A stretch of 64,000 nt of DNA from Megasphaera sp. AM44-1BH (lineage in GTDB: Bacteria > Bacillota > Negativicutes > Veillonellales > Megasphaeraceae), in assembly GCF_003467125.1 (NCBI RefSeq), contig NZ_QSFA01000009.1:1-64000 (forward strand), in the 5' to 3' direction. Shown here piece by piece: positions 1 through 8,815 of this stretch (its first letter is position 1; each line of letters begins with the position of its first letter). The position numbers and the translations under genes are program-made. Under the pieces are notes generated by a model, which searched no databases, was not told the origin of the DNA, and saw only the letters and a list, made by a program, of their open reading frames with translations.

Positions 1-857
1 GTTTCCTTCGTCGCATCGCACAAAGAGCCCATGGCAATGATCATGCGGTCGGCATCAGGCGCACCGTAGTAGGTGAAGGGGTGGTATTCCCGGCCGGTGA
101 GTTCCGATACTTTTTCCATGTATTCTTCTACGATGTCCGGCAGAGCCTGATAGTAGCGGTTCTGTACTTCCTGCTGCTGGAAGTAGATATCGCTGTTTTC
201 CAGGGAACCTTTCAGTGTCGGATGATCCGGGGACGAGCCGCGGTCGCGGAATTTCTTCAGGGCATCCTGGTCTACGAGTTTTGCCAGGTCGTCATAATCC
301 CAGGCTTCGATCTTCTGGATTTCATGGGATGTACGGAAGCCGTCAAAGAAGTTGAGGAACGGCACGCTGCCTTTAAGAGCTGCCAGATGAGCGACAGCAG
401 CCAGGTCCATGACTTCCTGTACGCTGGCTTCAGCGAGCATGGCAAAGCCGGTCTGACGGCAGGCCATGACATCGCGCTGGTCACCGAAGATAGACATGGT
501 ATTGGTAGCCAGGGCACGGGCTGCGACGTGGAAGACGCCCGGCAGGAGTTCGCCGGCAATCTTGTACATATTCGGGATCATGAGCAGCAGCCCCTGGGAA
601 GCCGTATAGGTCGTAGTCAGAGCACCCGATACAAGGGAACCGTGTACGGCACCGGCAGCGCCGCCTTCAGCCTGCATTTCCTGAATCTTGACAACCTGGC
701 CGAACATGTTCTTGACGCCCTTGGTTGCCCATTCATCCATTTTTTCTGCCATAGTCGAGCTCGGCGTAATCGGATAAATAGCGGCTACATCAGTAAACAC
801 ATAGGACACATAGGCGGCAGCCGTGTTGCCGTCCATGGTCATCATTTTCTTACCCAT
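1..857 (-). CDS. nifJ: Pyruvate:ferredoxin (flavodoxin) oxidoreductase, N-terminal part
   Basis: Oxidises pyruvate with CoA to acetyl-CoA and CO2 and passes electrons to ferredoxin or flavodoxin; a central cytoplasmic enzyme of anaerobes. The first 285 residues are present and the frame runs off the window edge. The N-terminus (MGKKMMTMDGN, then AAYVSYVFTDVAAIYPITPS) is the TPP-enzyme domain I signature of the single-chain PFOR, and GSLCDATKE at the edge is the start of the domain that follows. The ATG at 857 has a GGGGG Shine-Dalgarno 8 bases upstream. The full-length protein is normally about 1170 residues, so roughly three quarters lies outside. A strong promoter and palindromes lie upstream, suggesting a monocistronic, regulated unit. 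Confidence 0.95.
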   Translation of the reverse strand, partial: MGKKMMTMDGNTAAAYVSYVFTDVAAIYPITPSSTMAEKMDEWATKGVKNMFGQVVKIQEMQAEGGAAGAVHGSLVSGALTTTYTASQGLLLMIPNMYKIAGELLPGVFHVAARALATNTMSIFGDQRDVMACRQTGFAMLAEASVQEVMDLAAVAHLAALKGSVPFLNFFDGFRTSHEIQKIEAWDYDDLAKLVDQDALKKFRDRGSSPDHPTLKGSLENSDIYFQQQEVQNRYYQALPDIVEEYMEKVSELTGREYHPFTYYGAPDADRMIIAMGSLCDATKE

Positions 858-907
858 TACTAATACCCCCATTCTCTTTACTTACAGTTGATGTAGAACT
901 TGGTTCA

Positions 908-936
908 AGTATAGTATATCCACTGGGAAAGTTCAA
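908..936 (-). promoter_or_regulatory. Sigma-A type promoter of nifJ
   Basis: On the minus strand TTGAAC (936-931), a 17-base spacer and TATACT (913-908) precede nifJ, placing the transcription start near 901 and giving a 5' leader of about 45 bases. Confidence 0.75.
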
Positions 937-1022
937 TAAATAGATTTGTACTTTGCACAATAGATATCACTTTGTAAAGTCAATGCAAATTAGTTATGTT
1001 TACCTATAGCTAATTTATATGG

Positions 1023-1056
1023 TTAAACGTTTAAAATACCGGTATACTGGTATTTT
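1023..1056. promoter_or_regulatory. Palindrome cluster upstream of nifJ, candidate operator
   Basis: A perfect 12-base palindrome TTAAACGTTTAA (1023-1034) is followed at once by a perfect 10-base palindrome ATACCGGTAT (1036-1045) and an imperfect copy ATACTGGTAT (1044-1053). The block lies about 100-150 bases upstream of the nifJ start of transcription. No regulator is assigned; the rest of 858-1100 is AT-rich and holds no gene. Confidence 0.4.
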
Positions 1057-1100
1057 ACGTACAGGAGTACGCATAAAACAAACAGGACCTTAAAACAAAA

Positions 1101-1140
1101 AAACGGTCGCATTAAGCATTTTTGCTTAATGCGACCGTTT
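1101..1140 (-). terminator. Strong intrinsic terminator after brnQ
   Basis: An 18-base-pair perfect stem (1101-1118 with 1123-1140) and a 4-base loop, flanked by A and T runs on both sides, so it can stop transcription in both directions. On the minus strand it follows brnQ. Confidence 0.9.
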
Positions 1141-1194
1141 TTTTGTTGAATTTGAGATTTGAGGGGCGATGTGGAAATTATAAATTCAAGGTCA

Positions 1195-2532
1195 TCAGCC
1201 ATTCAGGTCTTTTGCAACATCGACAGCCCCTGTTACTTTTTCAGGCAGAATAAACGACAAGGCAATAGCTACGCCGACCGGTACGACCCACCCCAGACCG
1301 CTCATGCCCAGCGGCAGATAGGAAAGTATCTGTCCTGCCACTTCCAGATGAGCAAACTGATGGAAAATGTCAATGAGGGCACAGACAGCTGCCGCAGCGA
1401 CAGCCAGACGCATGCCAATACGGGAAAGGCTGACGAATTTATTGACAATGATCAGGAGCACGACTGTAATCGCCATGGGATATACAAACAGCAGGAGCGG
1501 CAGCGTAACCTGGATAATCTGGTTCAGACCCAGATTGGCTGCGGCAAAGCTGAACAGCGTAATAATCGTAACATACGCCTTATAGGACAGCCGCGGGAAT
1601 TCGCTGGCAAAAAATTCTGATACGGCAGCAATGAGGCCGACCGAGGTAGTAAAACAAGTGATGGCAACCATAACAGCCAGGAACCAGACACCTACAGGGC
1701 CAAACACGCTGTATGAAGCCTGGGTAAGGACATACGCCCCGAGATTGACAGCAGGGTTCTGATAGACCGATTCCGGGATGGGGAAATGATTTCCCAAAAG
1801 GCCCAGTCCCAGATACAGTACCGCCATGAGAACGGCGACTGAAGCTCCTGCAGCCCACACGCTGATGTAATATTCCCTGCGTGAAGAAAAGCCCATCTGC
1901 CGCAGTGTCTGCAGCGCGATAATGCAAAAAGCAAAGGCGGCAATCGTATCGACCGTATTATAGCCTTCAATAAAGCCACTGCCAAAGGCAGAAACAACAT
2001 AATTTCCAGCCGGTGCGGCCAGTTCTGTCGTCGTAAAAACAGAGAGGCCCAGCACAAAGAGCGCAACAATCATAACGGCAAAGAGAGGCGTCAGTACCTT
2101 GCCAATGCGGGAGAGAAGTTTTGATGGCGTAATGGAAAGCCACCAGGCCAGAGCAAAATACAATGCCGTATATACTGCCAGCTGCAGCGTGCCGTCACCG
2201 GCCAGAGGCAGAATGCCCACAGAAAAAGACGTTGCTGCTGTACGGGGAATGGCCATCAGAGGGCCGATAGCCAGATAAATCAGTGTCAGCAGCACCAGGG
2301 AGAACAAGGGGGATATTTTTTTATTCATTTCCGCCCGGAAACCGCCTGGATTGAATGTCCCCATAATAAGGGACACAACGGGCATGCCGACACCGGAAAT
2401 AATAAATCCGATAATCGCCGGCCAGAACAACGGCCCGGCCTGAAATCCGAGGGACGGAGGAAAAATCAGATTACCTGCACCAAAGGTCATGCCGAAAATC
2501 AGCAGACCAATCTGCATACCTTTTTTAACCAT
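1195..2532 (-). CDS. brnQ: Branched-chain amino acid:cation symporter BrnQ (LIVCS family)
   Basis: Inner-membrane secondary transporter that imports leucine, isoleucine and valine with Na+ or H+. The 445-residue length, about 12 hydrophobic segments and the N-terminal block GLLIFGMTFGAGNLIFPPSLG-like signature (residues 9-29) are typical of LIVCS carriers. The ATG at 2532 is preceded by AAGGAG about 10 bases away. It is a single gene: a strong terminator follows and the next upstream gene is divergent. I looked for a T-box or riboswitch in the leader and saw none. Substrate range cannot be told from the sequence. Confidence 0.93.
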   Translation of the reverse strand: MVKKGMQIGLLIFGMTFGAGNLIFPPSLGFQAGPLFWPAIIGFIISGVGMPVVSLIMGTFNPGGFRAEMNKKISPLFSLVLLTLIYLAIGPLMAIPRTAATSFSVGILPLAGDGTLQLAVYTALYFALAWWLSITPSKLLSRIGKVLTPLFAVMIVALFVLGLSVFTTTELAAPAGNYVVSAFGSGFIEGYNTVDTIAAFAFCIIALQTLRQMGFSSRREYYISVWAAGASVAVLMAVLYLGLGLLGNHFPIPESVYQNPAVNLGAYVLTQASYSVFGPVGVWFLAVMVAITCFTTSVGLIAAVSEFFASEFPRLSYKAYVTIITLFSFAAANLGLNQIIQVTLPLLLFVYPMAITVVLLIIVNKFVSLSRIGMRLAVAAAAVCALIDIFHQFAHLEVAGQILSYLPLGMSGLGWVVPVGVAIALSFILPEKVTGAVDVAKDLNG

Positions 2533-3015
2533 TTGTATTATAGCTCCTTTATCGCATCACGGGAAAAACAATAAATATTTCAACACACTCAGTATATACT
2601 GTAATTTGTAAACAGGAAAATAGCCGATTTTTATTACTATCTATTTATAATTTCTATACTTTAAAAAAACTGGCTATAGTTTTGCGTAGTAGTGATGTCA
2701 TGATAAAAAAAGAGGAAAACAAAAAAAATCAAAGTCGTAAGACAATGGGTTATTTCCGTTTTCCTCATAAAATTTTCTATATTTTTTTCTTATATCCAAT
2801 ATGCATTTTTATAATATACATTGGTCTCCTGATGCGGGACAATCTGCCTGTATTGGCAAGTTTCCAGCGCCGGTTCTCTTCCCCGGCTCATCCCATCTTC
2901 CAGATCACAAGCTGTTTGTCCGGAAAATTTCATGTACAGTCTGCAAAATCAGCAGGGCAAAACAGATGCTTTATGATATACTTAGTATAGTGCCATAAGA
3001 AAGAAGTTGAATAGG
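2533..3015. other. AT-rich intergenic region between divergent genes
   Basis: About 480 bases without a supported gene. It holds the brnQ leader and ribosome-binding site at its left end and a possible TATACT -10 near 2977 for the amidohydrolase at its right end. A 102-codon open frame at 2682-2990 on the plus strand is lysine/phenylalanine-rich in its AT-rich half, has no ribosome-binding site and is not called. Confidence 0.5.
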
Positions 3016-3834
3016 ATGAAAATAATTGACGCCCATTTCCATTTTGCTGATTTTCCCGGCTTTGATGAACTGGCCATTGCTGCCGGCCACGAAAATACAG
3101 CAGAACATCTGGAAAAAGAATATAAACGACTGGGCATCGTCTGCGGTATCGTCATGGGCAACAAAACCTTGTCATTAGAAGGACACCATTATCCGCCCTT
3201 TATGCGCTACTGCATCGGTCTGGACCGTTTTGCCGTAGAAGAAGACCATGAAAAACAACTCGCCCTCGTCGAGGCACATCTGAAGCGTCCCGACTGTGTC
3301 GGCCTGAAATTATATCCGGGATATAATCATTTCTATGTTTACGACAAGGTCATGGACCCCTTTTTTGCCCTGGCTGCCGCCTATCATAAACCGGTAGCCA
3401 TCCACACAGGTCTCACAGCTACAGATAACGCGCTTTTAAAATACAGTCATCCCTTTACGCTAGATGAAGCGGCTGTCCGTCATCCCGATGTACAACTCGT
3501 CATGTGCCATATAGGAAACCCGCTGCTGGAAAGCGCCATTGCCGTACTGGAAAAAAATCAGAACGTCGCCGTCGATCTCTCCGGTCTCCTGGAAGGACGT
3601 ATTGGTGATATGGATCGCTTCCTGAAGGAAAATCATTGGTACATCGACACATTGAAAGGCTGGCTCGTCTACCTCAATGCCTGGGACCGCGTACTCTTTG
3701 GCACGGACTGGCCTCTACCAAACCTGGAAGAATACATCACCCTCACCAAAGCCATCGTACCAGAACCGTACTGGGAAGATGTATTCTGGAAAAACGCAGC
3801 CCGTATCTATCATCTGGAACAAGTCACCGGCTAA
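3016..3834 (+). CDS. Metal-dependent hydrolase, amidohydrolase-2 (TIM-barrel) family
   Basis: 272-residue cytoplasmic protein of the Amidohydro_2 family, which hydrolyses or decarboxylates small carboxylated compounds. Visible metal-ligand motifs in order: DAHFH (H7 and H9), the KLYPGYN strand, AIHTG and MCHIGNP histidines, and the C-terminal FGTDWP aspartate. The ATG at 3016 is chosen over an upstream in-frame TTG (3007) because the A/G-rich AAGAAAGAAG lies 9 bases before it. It stands alone, divergent from brnQ and convergent with the transketolase genes. The substrate is unknown. Confidence 0.8.
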   Translation: MKIIDAHFHFADFPGFDELAIAAGHENTAEHLEKEYKRLGIVCGIVMGNKTLSLEGHHYPPFMRYCIGLDRFAVEEDHEKQLALVEAHLKRPDCVGLKLYPGYNHFYVYDKVMDPFFALAAAYHKPVAIHTGLTATDNALLKYSHPFTLDEAAVRHPDVQLVMCHIGNPLLESAIAVLEKNQNVAVDLSGLLEGRIGDMDRFLKENHWYIDTLKGWLVYLNAWDRVLFGTDWPLPNLEEYITLTKAIVPEPYWEDVFWKNAARIYHLEQVTG

Positions 3835-3860
3835 AAACTACTTGTTGCGATTATTCAGAA

Positions 3861-3906
3861 AAAAGGACATAGCATGAAGGCTTCTGCCATCACGCTATGT
3901 CCTTTT
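3861..3906 (-). terminator. Bidirectional terminator between amidohydrolase and transketolase
   Basis: A 13-base-pair stem (3861-3873 with 3894-3906) starting and ending in A4/T4, lying between two convergent genes. On the minus strand it ends the transketolase operon. Confidence 0.8.
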
Positions 3907-3922
3907 GTGCATCTATTTTTTC

Positions 3923-4843
3923 TTATAAGCTCTTAGCAGCTTTTACGATATCATCTGCTGTAAGGCCATATTTCTTGAGCAGGGCTGCCGGGGCTCCCGA
4001 TTCACCGAATGTATCCTGGATACCCACAAAGGCCTGTTTCGTCGGGCAGTTTCTGGCCAGTGTTTCCGCTACGGCCGAGCCAAGACCGCCCATGACGGTC
4101 GCTTCTTCTGCCGTGACGACTTTACCCGTCTTCTTTGCCATATCGATAATGAGCTGTTCGTCCAGCGGTTTAATCGTATGGATATTGACGACAGCAGCCT
4201 GGATTCCTTCTTTAGCCAGCGTGTCTGCAGCTTCCAGTGCCTTGCCTACCATGATGCCCGTTGCAATGATAGCGACATCGCTGCCATCACGCAGGACTTC
4301 ACCTTTTCCCCACTGGAATTTGTAATCGTCGCCGTGAATATCATCGACAGCAGCACGGCCGAGACGGATATACACAGGGCCGACGTATTCCACAGCGGCC
4401 TTGACGGCTTCTTCTGCTTCTTTGGCATCAGCCGGATTGATGACCGTCATATTCGGCAGGGTACGCATGAGAGAAATATCTTCTATGGCCTGATGAGTAC
4501 CACCATCTTCCCCGACGGTAAGCCCGGCATGGGTAGCACAGATTTTAACATTCAGGTTCGGATAGCAGATAGAATTGCGGATGATTTCAAACGCCCGTCC
4601 CGTAGCAAAGACAGCAAAGGTGCTGGCAATAGGAATCCGTCCGGCAGCCGCAAATCCAGCAGCCGTCCCCATCAGATCTTGTTCGGAAATGCCCATGTCA
4701 AAATACCGTTCCGGAGCGACGGCCTTGAAGTTATTCGATTTTGTCGCAGCACCCAGATCGGCTTCCAGGACGACGACTTTCGGGTTTTTATAGATTTCAG
4801 TCTTGAGAATATTGCCATATGCGGCACGAGTAGCTGTCCCCAT
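3923..4843 (-). CDS. Transketolase, C-terminal subunit
   Basis: 306 residues carrying the pyrimidine-binding (YFDMGISEQDLMGTAAG) and C-terminal transketolase domains; pairs with the N-terminal subunit encoded just upstream to make a split transketolase that moves two-carbon ketol units between sugar phosphates with TPP. The start is the ATG at 4843, which shares its A with the TAA stop of the partner gene (TAATG), giving translational coupling; the longer frame upstream of it only overlaps the partner. The conserved glutamate of the pyrimidine domain is present in SEQD. It is last in the sorC-PTS-transketolase gene string. Confidence 0.92.
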   Translation of the reverse strand: MGTATRAAYGNILKTEIYKNPKVVVLEADLGAATKSNNFKAVAPERYFDMGISEQDLMGTAAGFAAAGRIPIASTFAVFATGRAFEIIRNSICYPNLNVKICATHAGLTVGEDGGTHQAIEDISLMRTLPNMTVINPADAKEAEEAVKAAVEYVGPVYIRLGRAAVDDIHGDDYKFQWGKGEVLRDGSDVAIIATGIMVGKALEAADTLAKEGIQAAVVNIHTIKPLDEQLIIDMAKKTGKVVTAEEATVMGGLGSAVAETLARNCPTKQAFVGIQDTFGESGAPAALLKKYGLTADDIVKAAKSL

Positions 4844-5661
4844 TATGCTTCGCCTCCCAGTTCTTTTAATGCCTGCGCACACTGTTCCTGATTTGGAGCT
4901 TTGCCGTGCCAGCCAACCTGATTTTCCATGAACGATACGCCTTTGCCTTTAACGGTTTCTGCAATGATTGCCGTCGGGCGGCCCTTCGTTTCTTTTGCCA
5001 GGGTAATGGCAGCCCGGATAGCATCATAATCGTGTCCGTCGATAGCGATGACATTCCAGCCGAATGCACGGAATTTGGAATCAATCGGATTGACATTCAT
5101 GACTTCATCGTTGCTGCCATCGATCTGCAGTCCGTTATGATTGACGAACAGTGTCAGATTGTCCAGTTTATACTGTGCCGAAGACATGGCGGCTTCCCAG
5201 ATCATTCCTTCCTGGATTTCGCCGTCACCACACATGACATAGACACGCCAGTCCGCATGGTCCAGTTTTGCCGTGAGAGCCATGCCGTTGGCTGCGGAAA
5301 GGCCCTGGCCCAGCGAGCCCGTGGACATATCTACGCCGGGAGTATGTTTCATATCGGGATGCCCCTGAAGCATGGCACCACACTTGCGCAGGTGCCACAG
5401 TTCTTCTTCCGGGAAATAGCCCCGTTCCACCAGGGTCCCATACAGTGCAGGTGCACAGTGACCTTCGGAAAGGACAAACCGGTCCCGGTCTGCCATCTTC
5501 GGATTTTTAGGATCGATGTGCATGGTTTCGAAATAGAGGACCTGTAACATATCTGTAATAGAAAGAGATCCGCCGGGATGACCCGAGCCGGCTTCTGTCA
5601 GCATCTTGACGATGTTTTTGCGCACATGGCACGCATGCTGCGCCAGTTCTTCATTTTTCAT
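4843..5661 (-). CDS. Transketolase, N-terminal (TPP-binding) subunit
   Basis: 272 residues containing only the TPP pyrophosphate-binding domain: SGHPGGSLS near residue 29 and the GDGEIQEG...NHNGLQIDG Mg/TPP motif near residues 148-185. Split transketolases of this size are common in Firmicutes and archaea. The start has AGGAGA nearby. A 105-base gap separates it from srlB and contains an extended -10, so it may be transcribed both from the PTS promoter and on its own. The position beside a sugar-alcohol PTS suggests it processes the product of that uptake system, which is inference. Confidence 0.93.
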   Translation of the reverse strand: MKNEELAQHACHVRKNIVKMLTEAGSGHPGGSLSITDMLQVLYFETMHIDPKNPKMADRDRFVLSEGHCAPALYGTLVERGYFPEEELWHLRKCGAMLQGHPDMKHTPGVDMSTGSLGQGLSAANGMALTAKLDHADWRVYVMCGDGEIQEGMIWEAAMSSAQYKLDNLTLFVNHNGLQIDGSNDEVMNVNPIDSKFRAFGWNVIAIDGHDYDAIRAAITLAKETKGRPTAIIAETVKGKGVSFMENQVGWHGKAPNQEQCAQALKELGGEA

Positions 5662-5706
5662 ATGAATTACTCTCCTATCGTAAATATAATAGTAGCTGTG
5701 TATATT

Positions 5707-5715
5707 ATTCTACCA
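5707..5715 (-). promoter_or_regulatory. Possible extended -10 promoter of the transketolase pair
   Basis: TGGTAGAAT on the minus strand is an extended -10 element 45 bases before the transketolase start. No good -35 is seen, so this is a weak call. Confidence 0.35.
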
Positions 5716-5766
5716 TCAAACGGCTGTCAGGGCTAGTATAAATCATTGTTTTAGCCATACGGCGTA

Positions 5767-6135
5767 TCAGTGGATTTCCAATATAGTTCCTTCCTGGAAA
5801 TCATCCGCTTCGGGAGCTTCATCTCCCCCCAGCATGATACAGCCCGGCCGGTCCGGCACATCCGATGCTTTGAAACAGAGCGTACAGTGTCCGAGTTCTT
5901 CCATGGTCTGATTGACACTGTCTCCTACAGCCGTCACATCATATACCTTTTCTCCCAGAAGGACCATGTCACCAGTTCCGATAGGTGCCAGCATTTTTTC
6001 CGGCTTATGCAGGACGGCTATTTCAGCCAGTTCTGCCGGTACATTTTCATCAAACAAAATGATAAACGGCACTTCTTCTTTTAAAAAGTGAAGCGCATCA
6101 CTGCCGATGCGTGTTATAACGCTATGGTATTTCAA
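5767..6135 (-). CDS. srlB: PTS glucitol/sorbitol-type enzyme IIA
   Basis: 122-residue cytoplasmic phosphocarrier of a glucitol-family PTS; takes phosphate from HPr-P and passes it to the IIB cysteine. The protein matches the usual IIA-Gut length (about 120) when started at the TTG at 6135, which has GGGAGGAA 5-6 bases upstream; the in-frame ATG further upstream adds 16 residues with no ribosome-binding site. ITRIG near the N-terminus, YDVTAVG and ELGHCTL in the middle are family blocks; the histidine in AVLHKPEK occupies the expected phosphorylation site. Third PTS gene of the operon. Confidence 0.88.
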   Translation of the reverse strand: MKYHSVITRIGSDALHFLKEEVPFIILFDENVPAELAEIAVLHKPEKMLAPIGTGDMVLLGEKVYDVTAVGDSVNQTMEELGHCTLCFKASDVPDRPGCIMLGGDEAPEADDFQEGTILEIH

Positions 6136-6209
6136 GTGAGTTCCTCCCTGTATCCTTGTTTCTCGTCCGGTAAAAACAGACATTGTATTATTATAGCCCT
6201 CTGGTGAAA

Positions 6210-7205
6210 CTAATACAAGCCGATACTGGCTGCATAGGCAATCAGGACGGAAAGAGGACCTGTAATGACCCGGGAATAGAGAACGGCTGGCACTCCCAGT
6301 TCAATCGTATCCGGATCAGCCTCTCCCAGACTCAGGCCGACCGGAACGAAGTCTGCCCCGACCTGGGCATCAATGGCAAACAATGCCGGCAATGCATACT
6401 GCACGGGTATGTTGCCCAATGCAATCTGAGCCCCGACGAGTGTCCCCACTACCTGGGCGATGACGGCACCGGGGCCAAGAATCGGGGAGATAAAGGGAAT
6501 GGCGCAGATAAAGGAAATAACCAGCATCCCCGGCAGGGTACCGGCGACGGGGGAAATCGTATTGGCAATGACCGTTCCGATTCCACTGGCATTGATGATG
6601 CCCAGGATCATGCTAACAAATGCCATGAACGGCAGGATATTTTTGATGACCACATCGATGGTTTCCCTGCCGGCAGCGTAAAATTTATTGACAATCTGAC
6701 CGATGCTGATCCCGATACGGGTAATGATATTCCGCTTCTGACCTGCCCGGGCCGCATCAATTTTCCGCTTCAGATCTTCTCTCTTATGGACAGCATCGAC
6801 GTCTTCCGTGCTGAGCAGGGCCGCCTGGACCGATGATTCATCGGCATAATCCAGATTGGCTTCCTTGACATCCGATACATACAGTTCCGGTGTCATGAAC
6901 CGTGCCAGAGCCCCCGATTTTCCAACGGGAAGGACATTGATGGTCATAATGTTTTTGCGGGGATAAACACCACACCTCGCCGTGCCGCCGCAATCGATGA
7001 CAACAGCCAGTATTTCTCCTTCCGGTACGGCATGGGAAAATCCGTCTACGGCTTCCCCGCCGCACATATCGGCAATTTTGACAGCCAGAGGATGAATCCC
7101 TCCCCCGGTAATACTGACGATTTTATGTTTTTCTTCCGTCGGCACCAATGTCAGGGGACCTCCCCATCCGCCACTGCCACGGCGTACAATAACTGGTTTA
7201 TACAT
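6210..7205 (-). CDS. srlE: PTS glucitol/sorbitol-type enzyme IIBC
   Basis: 331 residues. The N-terminal IIB domain carries the glycine-rich GSGGWGGPL start and the phosphocysteine motif CGGTARCGVYP near residues 72-82. The C-terminal half (from about residue 150) has several membrane segments and belongs to the IIC part of the transporter. It overlaps srlA by 8 bases and has AGGAGG before its ATG. Together with SrlA and SrlB it phosphorylates a polyol during uptake. The substrate may be glucitol or another hexitol or pentitol; no polyol-phosphate dehydrogenase is encoded nearby to decide. Confidence 0.9.
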   Translation of the reverse strand: MYKPVIVRRGSGGWGGPLTLVPTEEKHKIVSITGGGIHPLAVKIADMCGGEAVDGFSHAVPEGEILAVVIDCGGTARCGVYPRKNIMTINVLPVGKSGALARFMTPELYVSDVKEANLDYADESSVQAALLSTEDVDAVHKREDLKRKIDAARAGQKRNIITRIGISIGQIVNKFYAAGRETIDVVIKNILPFMAFVSMILGIINASGIGTVIANTISPVAGTLPGMLVISFICAIPFISPILGPGAVIAQVVGTLVGAQIALGNIPVQYALPALFAIDAQVGADFVPVGLSLGEADPDTIELGVPAVLYSRVITGPLSVLIAYAASIGLY

Positions 7206-7746
7206 GCTCTGCCTCCTGTGTTTTCCGTCGTCCGTCGCGGGATTTCAGATAGAGATATATTTTTTCCGTAATAAGTCCGCGAAGAAAGATGATGACGATC
7301 CCGACCAGAAAATAGCGTACGGCCAGTTCCCCTAATTCATAGCCCAGTGCCTGTACACCGGCGGCTATACCCATATAGACAAACAGTTCGCTGCCATTGG
7401 CATGGGGAAACAGTCCGGTCACAGGATGGACAAAGCTGACAGCGGCATCATAAAAAGCCGGTTTATATTTTTCTTCCACAAATTGTCCGAATGTAAAGCA
7501 CATAGGACTGCCCATGAAAATAATGGCCAGGACCGGAACGACGGTATACCGGGTCAGTGTATATTTTGTCGCCTTCTTGGCCACATGATAAAACCGCTCT
7601 TCCCCGATGATCTTGATCAGTGAATTGACGGCCGTCATGAGTACGATAATCAGCGGGATAATTCCCGTCACGAAGGCCGTAAATGTCTCACCCCCTGCTT
7701 TAAACAGGGCCATGAAGCCATTTGCTACAGCTGCTATTGTTTCCAC
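7198..7746 (-). CDS. srlA: PTS glucitol/sorbitol-type enzyme IIC
   Basis: 182-residue membrane permease subunit; starts with GTG at 7746 behind AGGAGGAATAGTAA. Residues such as GGETFTAFVTGIIPLII and GSPMCFTFGQFVEEKYKP are hallmark blocks of IIC2-Gut. First PTS gene after the SorC-type regulator, 3 bases from its stop, and overlapping srlE by 8 bases, so transcribed and translated as one unit. The usual family length is about 180-187 residues, so the gene is complete. Confidence 0.92.
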   Translation of the reverse strand: METIAAVANGFMALFKAGGETFTAFVTGIIPLIIVLMTAVNSLIKIIGEERFYHVAKKATKYTLTRYTVVPVLAIIFMGSPMCFTFGQFVEEKYKPAFYDAAVSFVHPVTGLFPHANGSELFVYMGIAAGVQALGYELGELAVRYFLVGIVIIFLRGLITEKIYLYLKSRDGRRKTQEAEHV

Positions 7747-7749
7747 TTA

Positions 7750-8730
7750 CTATTCCTCCTCTTCGTTTATGCATGCTGCTATTCCTCTGGCGCAGGATTC
7801 ATCCGTAATCAGCACATTGATGAATCCGCCCCGTAACGCTCCCAGTACGGCTTTTATCTTGCTCCTGCCGCCGGCGATGGCGATGCGGCGGGGTACCTGC
7901 TTCAGTTCCTGCAGCTGCAGCCCGGCCACCCGTTCATTATACGATTCATATGGGGCCGTCTGTCCATCGCGATTAAAATACTGCAAGGAAATATCCCCTA
8001 CGGCACCGGCAGCGGAAAACGCTTCCAGTGTATGGACATCCACATAATTCAGGCGCACTGCCGTAGACTGGCTGCTGTCCAGTATTCCGATTCCAAAAAC
8101 GGCTGCATCCAGACGGTCATACAAATCAAATACGGGACGCACGGCTCCTTCTCTGCGGAAGCCGGCAAGGACTGCCGGATCCGTAAATATGGCTGGCGAA
8201 TAGAGTTGCAGCCGTTCTCCGCCAAACCGGCGGGCAAATTCTCCGGTCAGGAAATTGGCGTGCGTTTCGCTTCCTTCTCCGATACCTCCGACAAGGGGAA
8301 TAAAAGTACAATGGACCGGTTCCAGATTCCCACACTCCGCTTTTATCGTCTGCAGCAATGTCCAGCCCATTGAAATCCCTACATAGTCGCCATTATGCAG
8401 TACCCGTGCCAGATAGGACAAGGCCGCACTCCCCAGGGCGCCGCAGCCAGTCTCTGCCCCGCTCTGTGACGGACTGTCGCAGACAACGATGGCTTCTTTC
8501 AGGGAAAACGCATCTTCAAGCTGCCGTTCCAGCTGTCCATATGCCGTGGCATCGGGATTGACTATTTCAATGCGCACAATTCCCAGTTCCCGTCCTGATT
8601 TCAGCATCCGCGATACGGAAGGCCGGGATACGCCGAACAGATCACAGATTTCCTGCTGACTCTTTTCCTGCCTGTAATATAAATCACAACATTTATAGAT
8701 CAGGCGGGGATCATCTACTAACTTTTTCAT
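7750..8730 (-). CDS. SorC-family sugar-binding transcriptional regulator
   Basis: 326 residues. The N-terminal helix-turn-helix (KSQQEICDLFGVSRPSVSRML, about residues 23-44) and a C-terminal SorC effector domain that resembles sugar-phosphate isomerases (GISMGWTL near residue 139, PLVGGIG near 166, CARGIAACI near the end). Such regulators respond to a phosphorylated sugar made by the cognate PTS. It heads the PTS operon, so it probably controls its own transcription from the promoter at 8770-8798. Confidence 0.9.
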   Translation of the reverse strand: MKKLVDDPRLIYKCCDLYYRQEKSQQEICDLFGVSRPSVSRMLKSGRELGIVRIEIVNPDATAYGQLERQLEDAFSLKEAIVVCDSPSQSGAETGCGALGSAALSYLARVLHNGDYVGISMGWTLLQTIKAECGNLEPVHCTFIPLVGGIGEGSETHANFLTGEFARRFGGERLQLYSPAIFTDPAVLAGFRREGAVRPVFDLYDRLDAAVFGIGILDSSQSTAVRLNYVDVHTLEAFSAAGAVGDISLQYFNRDGQTAPYESYNERVAGLQLQELKQVPRRIAIAGGRSKIKAVLGALRGGFINVLITDESCARGIAACINEEEE

Positions 8731-8769
8731 TTGTTCAATACCTTTCCAAATGTAAACGAAACAACTATA

Positions 8770-8798
8770 TTATACGGATAAACATCTGGCCTGTCCAG
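8770..8798 (-). promoter_or_regulatory. Promoter of the sorC-PTS operon
   Basis: TGGACA (8798-8793), a 17-base spacer and TATAAT (8775-8770) on the minus strand, 40 bases before the regulator start. Nearly consensus. Confidence 0.75.
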
Positions 8799-8815
8799 TC
8801 TTTTTTCTTCGCCTC

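Noticed and set aside
81..863. 260-codon plus-strand open frame at the left edge
   Set aside because: Antisense to nifJ, whose translation is unmistakable on the other strand.
2533..2700. Possible T-box or riboswitch before brnQ
   Set aside because: No T-box core, no terminator-antiterminator pair; leader is short and AT-rich.
2682..2990. 102-codon plus-strand frame in the brnQ-amidohydrolase gap
   Set aside because: AT-rich, no ribosome-binding site, and no coherent domain.
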